NCBI GenBank assembly: GCA_013361745.1
Contig: JABFXM010000006.1
Location: forward strand, 1-7,774
Direction of reading: 5' to 3'
Source: Gemmatimonadaceae bacterium
Lineage (GTDB): Bacteria > Gemmatimonadota > Gemmatimonadetes > Gemmatimonadales > Gemmatimonadaceae
DNA length: 7,774 bases
Part shown: positions 5,913-7,774 of the stretch, piece after piece
Numbering within the stretch: position 1 is the first letter of the stretch
How the letters are laid out: each line of letters opens with the position of its first letter
Translations under genes and position numbers: made by a program
The notes under the pieces: generated by a model
What the model was told of the DNA's origin: nothing
The model's input: the letters and a program-made list of their open reading frames with translations, nothing else
Databases searched by the model: none

Positions 5913-5976
5913 CGTCGCGGCGCTGTAAAGGATCTCGACGACGACTGATCCTCGAACGGTCTCGTCCTCTCTTCCG

Positions 5977-6024
5977 GCTCGGCAACCTGCGTCACATTCA
6001 GGCAGGTTGCCGAGCTATTTCTTT
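5977..6024 (+). terminator. Rho-independent terminator after ferredoxin 2
   Basis: A perfect 14-bp stem pairs GCTCGGCAACCTGC (5977-5990) with GCAGGTTGCCGAGC (6002-6015) around an 11-base loop, followed by TATTTCTTT. It lies 64 bases after the ferredoxin stop. Confidence 0.85.
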
Positions 6025-6204
6025 GCATATCTTTGTTTAGCAATGGTTTACGCGTGCTGAGCCCGCTGGTACGGCTGTTGCCATTTCAGTGCGTTGCATG
6101 ACAGAGCATTAATCGTCCTGGTACGGTTCGAACGACCAGTTCAACTAACGGCCCTGTCTCATTTCTGGTCGGTCCGCGACGCTGCTGGCCGCCATCGTCG
6201 ACAC

Positions 6205-6209
6205 GAGGA
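6205..6209 (+). promoter_or_regulatory. Ribosome binding site of the RCC1 lipoprotein gene
   Basis: GAGGA is followed by six C bases and then the ATG at 6216, fixing the start and the full signal peptide. Confidence 0.75.
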
Positions 6210-6215
6210 CCCCCC

Positions 6216-7715
6216 ATGTACGCCCCTCGCTCGCTGTACCTTGCCTTGTTGTGCGCGACGCTCGCCATCGCGGGCTGCGCGGACTCGTCGAAGCTGACGG
6301 CGCCCGCGCAGTCGTCAGCGGCCACGCCGGCCGAAAGCGATGCTCCGCTCGCCGTCACGACATGGCCGCGCGCGGTGCTCGCCGACTTCCAGACGGTGCT
6401 CGAGGCGGTGCCCGCAACGCGTGATCCGGTCACCAGCGTCGAGTGGCGCTTCGCCGACGGTACCGTCGCGCGCGGCTCGAAGGTCAGCCACTCCTTTCCG
6501 ACCGAGGGTCGTACCAACGTCATCGTTCGCGCGGTGACCACGAGCGGCGACGTCGTTCAGCGCATCGTGTCCTTCAACGTCAGCCCGTCGATCTCGACGC
6601 TCGGCACGGTGCTCAGCGGCATCGTGCCCGGCGGGCTTCACACCTGCGCGATCGATGCGCTGTCGTCGCTCTACTGCTGGGGCTACAACGGCAACGGGAC
6701 GGTGGGGGACGGGACACGAATCCACCGTTACAGCCCGACGCTGGTGGGCGCGGGCCTGAACTTCACGCAGGTCGCGACCGGCGTGGGCCACTCCTGCGCG
6801 CTCGACGGCAACGGCGCGGCGTACTGCTGGGGGAAGAACGAGAGCGGCCAGCTCGGCGACGGGACGACGACCGATCGCGCGGTCCCTACCGCGGTGCTCG
6901 GTGGCTTGAGCTTCAGCTCGATCGACGTCGGTTACGCGCACAGCTGCGCGCTCACCAGCACCGGCGCCGCGTACTGCTGGGGGATCGACTCGCTCGGGCA
7001 GCTCGGAGACGGCGCGCCCGCGGCGCAGCAACTGCAGCCGACCGCCGTGCTCGGCGGACTCACCTTCTCGGTGATCCGCGCCGGATACACGCACAGCTGC
7101 GCGCTGCAGCAGACGACCGGCTACGCGTACTGCTGGGGCGCGAACAGCACCGGGCAGGTCGGAAACGGCACCGGCGGCAACACCAACACCGATCGCGTCA
7201 CGACGCCAACGGCCGTCTCGGGCTCGGTCTCGTTCGCGCAGATCGACATCGGCGCTTCGCACACCTGCGCGCTGGTCTCCAACCAGAACGCGGCCAACAA
7301 GATCTACTGCTGGGGATGGAACGGCAGCGGCCAGCTCGGCGTGACGACGACGGAGGTGTGTCGCGGCACCGTGCCGTGTGCGCGCAGCCCGCAGAAGCTT
7401 CCGTCGAGCGTGAAGCTCGTCGCAATCACCGCGGGAAGCACGCACTCCTGCGGGATCATCTCGACCGGTGACGCCTACTGCTGGGGGTCGAACTCCAACG
7501 GCCAGCTCGGCGACGGCACGACGACGAACCACACCAGCCCGGCGCTGGTGCCGGGCGTCCAGTTCAAGAGCCTTCGCGCCGGCCGCCTCTTCAGCTGCGG
7601 CGTGCTCCTGGACAACACGGCGCGCTGCTGGGGCACCAACTACTACGGGATGCTCGGCCTTGGCGACACCGTCGATCGCCTCACGCCGACGGCGGTGCCG
7701 GGGCTCACCTTCTGA
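6216..7715 (+). CDS. Lipoprotein with PKD-like domain and seven RCC1 repeats
   Basis: A 499-residue exported protein. A short signal peptide ends in the lipobox AIAGC with Cys21 as the lipidation site, followed by a Ser/Ala/Pro linker. Residues about 47-124 look like a PKD/Ig-type beta-sandwich (VEWRFADGTVARGSKVSHSF, then an even-strand pattern). From about 134 to 499 come seven RCC1-type repeats of about 50 residues, each with an H-[ST]-C-[AG] element and a YCWG-x-N-x-x-G-Q-L-GDG core, enough for a closed seven-bladed propeller. Each blade carries a Cys pair (144/154, 194/204, 244/254, 295/306, 351/365, 412/422, 461/471), suggesting disulfides in the envelope. Blade 5 has an insertion with a further pair (382/388). 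It is probably anchored in the outer or inner membrane and binds a protein or ligand; its partner is unknown. It is monocistronic, with its own terminator. Confidence 0.93.
   Translation: MYAPRSLYLALLCATLAIAGCADSSKLTAPAQSSAATPAESDAPLAVTTWPRAVLADFQTVLEAVPATRDPVTSVEWRFADGTVARGSKVSHSFPTEGRTNVIVRAVTTSGDVVQRIVSFNVSPSISTLGTVLSGIVPGGLHTCAIDALSSLYCWGYNGNGTVGDGTRIHRYSPTLVGAGLNFTQVATGVGHSCALDGNGAAYCWGKNESGQLGDGTTTDRAVPTAVLGGLSFSSIDVGYAHSCALTSTGAAYCWGIDSLGQLGDGAPAAQQLQPTAVLGGLTFSVIRAGYTHSCALQQTTGYAYCWGANSTGQVGNGTGGNTNTDRVTTPTAVSGSVSFAQIDIGASHTCALVSNQNAANKIYCWGWNGSGQLGVTTTEVCRGTVPCARSPQKLPSSVKLVAITAGSTHSCGIISTGDAYCWGSNSNGQLGDGTTTNHTSPALVPGVQFKSLRAGRLFSCGVLLDNTARCWGTNYYGMLGLGDTVDRLTPTAVPGLTF
6615..7712 (+). 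repeat. Seven tandem RCC1-type protein repeats
   Basis: The repeats are recognisable at DNA level by TACTGCTGGGG, present in blades 1-6 (first near 6672, then at intervals of roughly 150 bp). Blade 7 has CGCTGCTGGGGC instead. Blades 2, 3 and 6 are the most alike, with GGCCAGCTCGGCGACGG or a close variant. Blades 4 and 5 carry length insertions, and blade 7 is the most diverged. Confidence 0.88.
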
Positions 7716-7737
7716 GCTCCGCTGCTCGACGAAACGA

Positions 7738-7774
7738 CGAAGGGCGCCGCGATCGCGGCGCCCTTCGGTTTCCG
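7738..7774 (+). terminator. Hairpin terminator after the RCC1 lipoprotein
   Basis: Bases 7738-7767 form a perfect 30-bp palindrome, giving a 13-bp GC-rich stem with GATC at the tip, followed by GGTTTCC. The T run is short. The same hairpin could serve a convergent gene beyond the right edge. Confidence 0.75.

Larger units (their letters stand above)
5913..6215. other. Non-coding stretch between ferredoxin 2 and the RCC1 lipoprotein
   Basis: Besides the terminator, this 303-bp stretch holds a 13-bp direct repeat of the ferredoxin gene end (5900-5912 and 5936-5948). It also has an AT-richer patch (6016-6050), a 9-bp direct repeat CTGGTACGG at 6066-6074 and 6118-6126, and the palindrome GTTCGAAC (6126-6133) inside a wider imperfect palindrome (6118-6139). 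The promoter of the lipoprotein gene must be here, but I see no confident -35/-10 pair. No small gene is convincing. Confidence 0.6.

Noticed and set aside
5977..6015. tRNA or structured RNA gene
   Set aside because: It is a single perfect hairpin followed by a T-rich tail, explained as a terminator.
6315..7532. 405-codon minus-strand frame over the RCC1 gene
   Set aside because: It is antisense to the repeat protein. Its apparent regularity only mirrors the RCC1 repeats.

Overview
The window is GC-rich, tightly packed bacterial chromosomal DNA. There are no phage, transposase, plasmid, rRNA, tRNA or CRISPR signals. The gene content (CysA-type rhodanese, YhfA-like OsmC protein, CsaA, two thioredoxin-fold [2Fe-2S] ferredoxins, an RCC1-repeat lipoprotein) and the style of the DNA would fit a soil-type bacterium such as a member of Gemmatimonadota. 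That assignment is an impression from content and composition, not a proof.

Layout. From 1 to 3043 all genes lie on the minus strand. In transcription order they are csaA (3043-2708), a large imperfect palindrome (2480-2712), a two-domain thiosulfate sulfurtransferase (2439-1534), an OsmC-family protein that overlaps it in a GTGA start/stop (1537-1082), and a soluble PAS histidine kinase (1068 to beyond the left edge). A 55-bp divergent gap separates csaA from a plus-strand pair: a thioredoxin-like ferredoxin (3099-3416) and a membrane-anchored protein resembling the RMD1/YagE (DUF155) group (3382-4569), which overlap by 35 bases. That pair converges on a minus-strand beta-class DNA methyltransferase (5486-4632) across a small tandem and inverted repeat. 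Only 36 bp from the methyltransferase start, a second thioredoxin-like ferredoxin (5523-5912) is read on the plus strand and ends at a strong hairpin terminator. After an approximately 300-bp non-coding stretch comes a lipoprotein with a PKD-like domain and a seven-bladed RCC1 propeller (6216-7715), followed by a 30-bp perfect palindrome acting as terminator.

How the genes may work together. The sulfurtransferase and OsmC protein look translationally coupled, and both concern sulfur or thiol chemistry. The kinase 13 bp downstream probably shares the transcript, but no response regulator is visible. The two ferredoxins share the C-x4/5-C ... C-x3-C cluster pattern and may be redox carriers for unknown partners. 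The methyltransferase has no restriction partner in view and looks like an orphan enzyme.

The most unusual object is the approximately 233-bp intergenic palindrome at 2480-2712. It has a 21-bp perfect inverted repeat, a nested central hairpin and many copies of a CATGAGGC-type unit in both orientations. It encodes no visible protein, and its outer edge supplies the csaA stop codon. No clearly new multi-gene system could be demonstrated.
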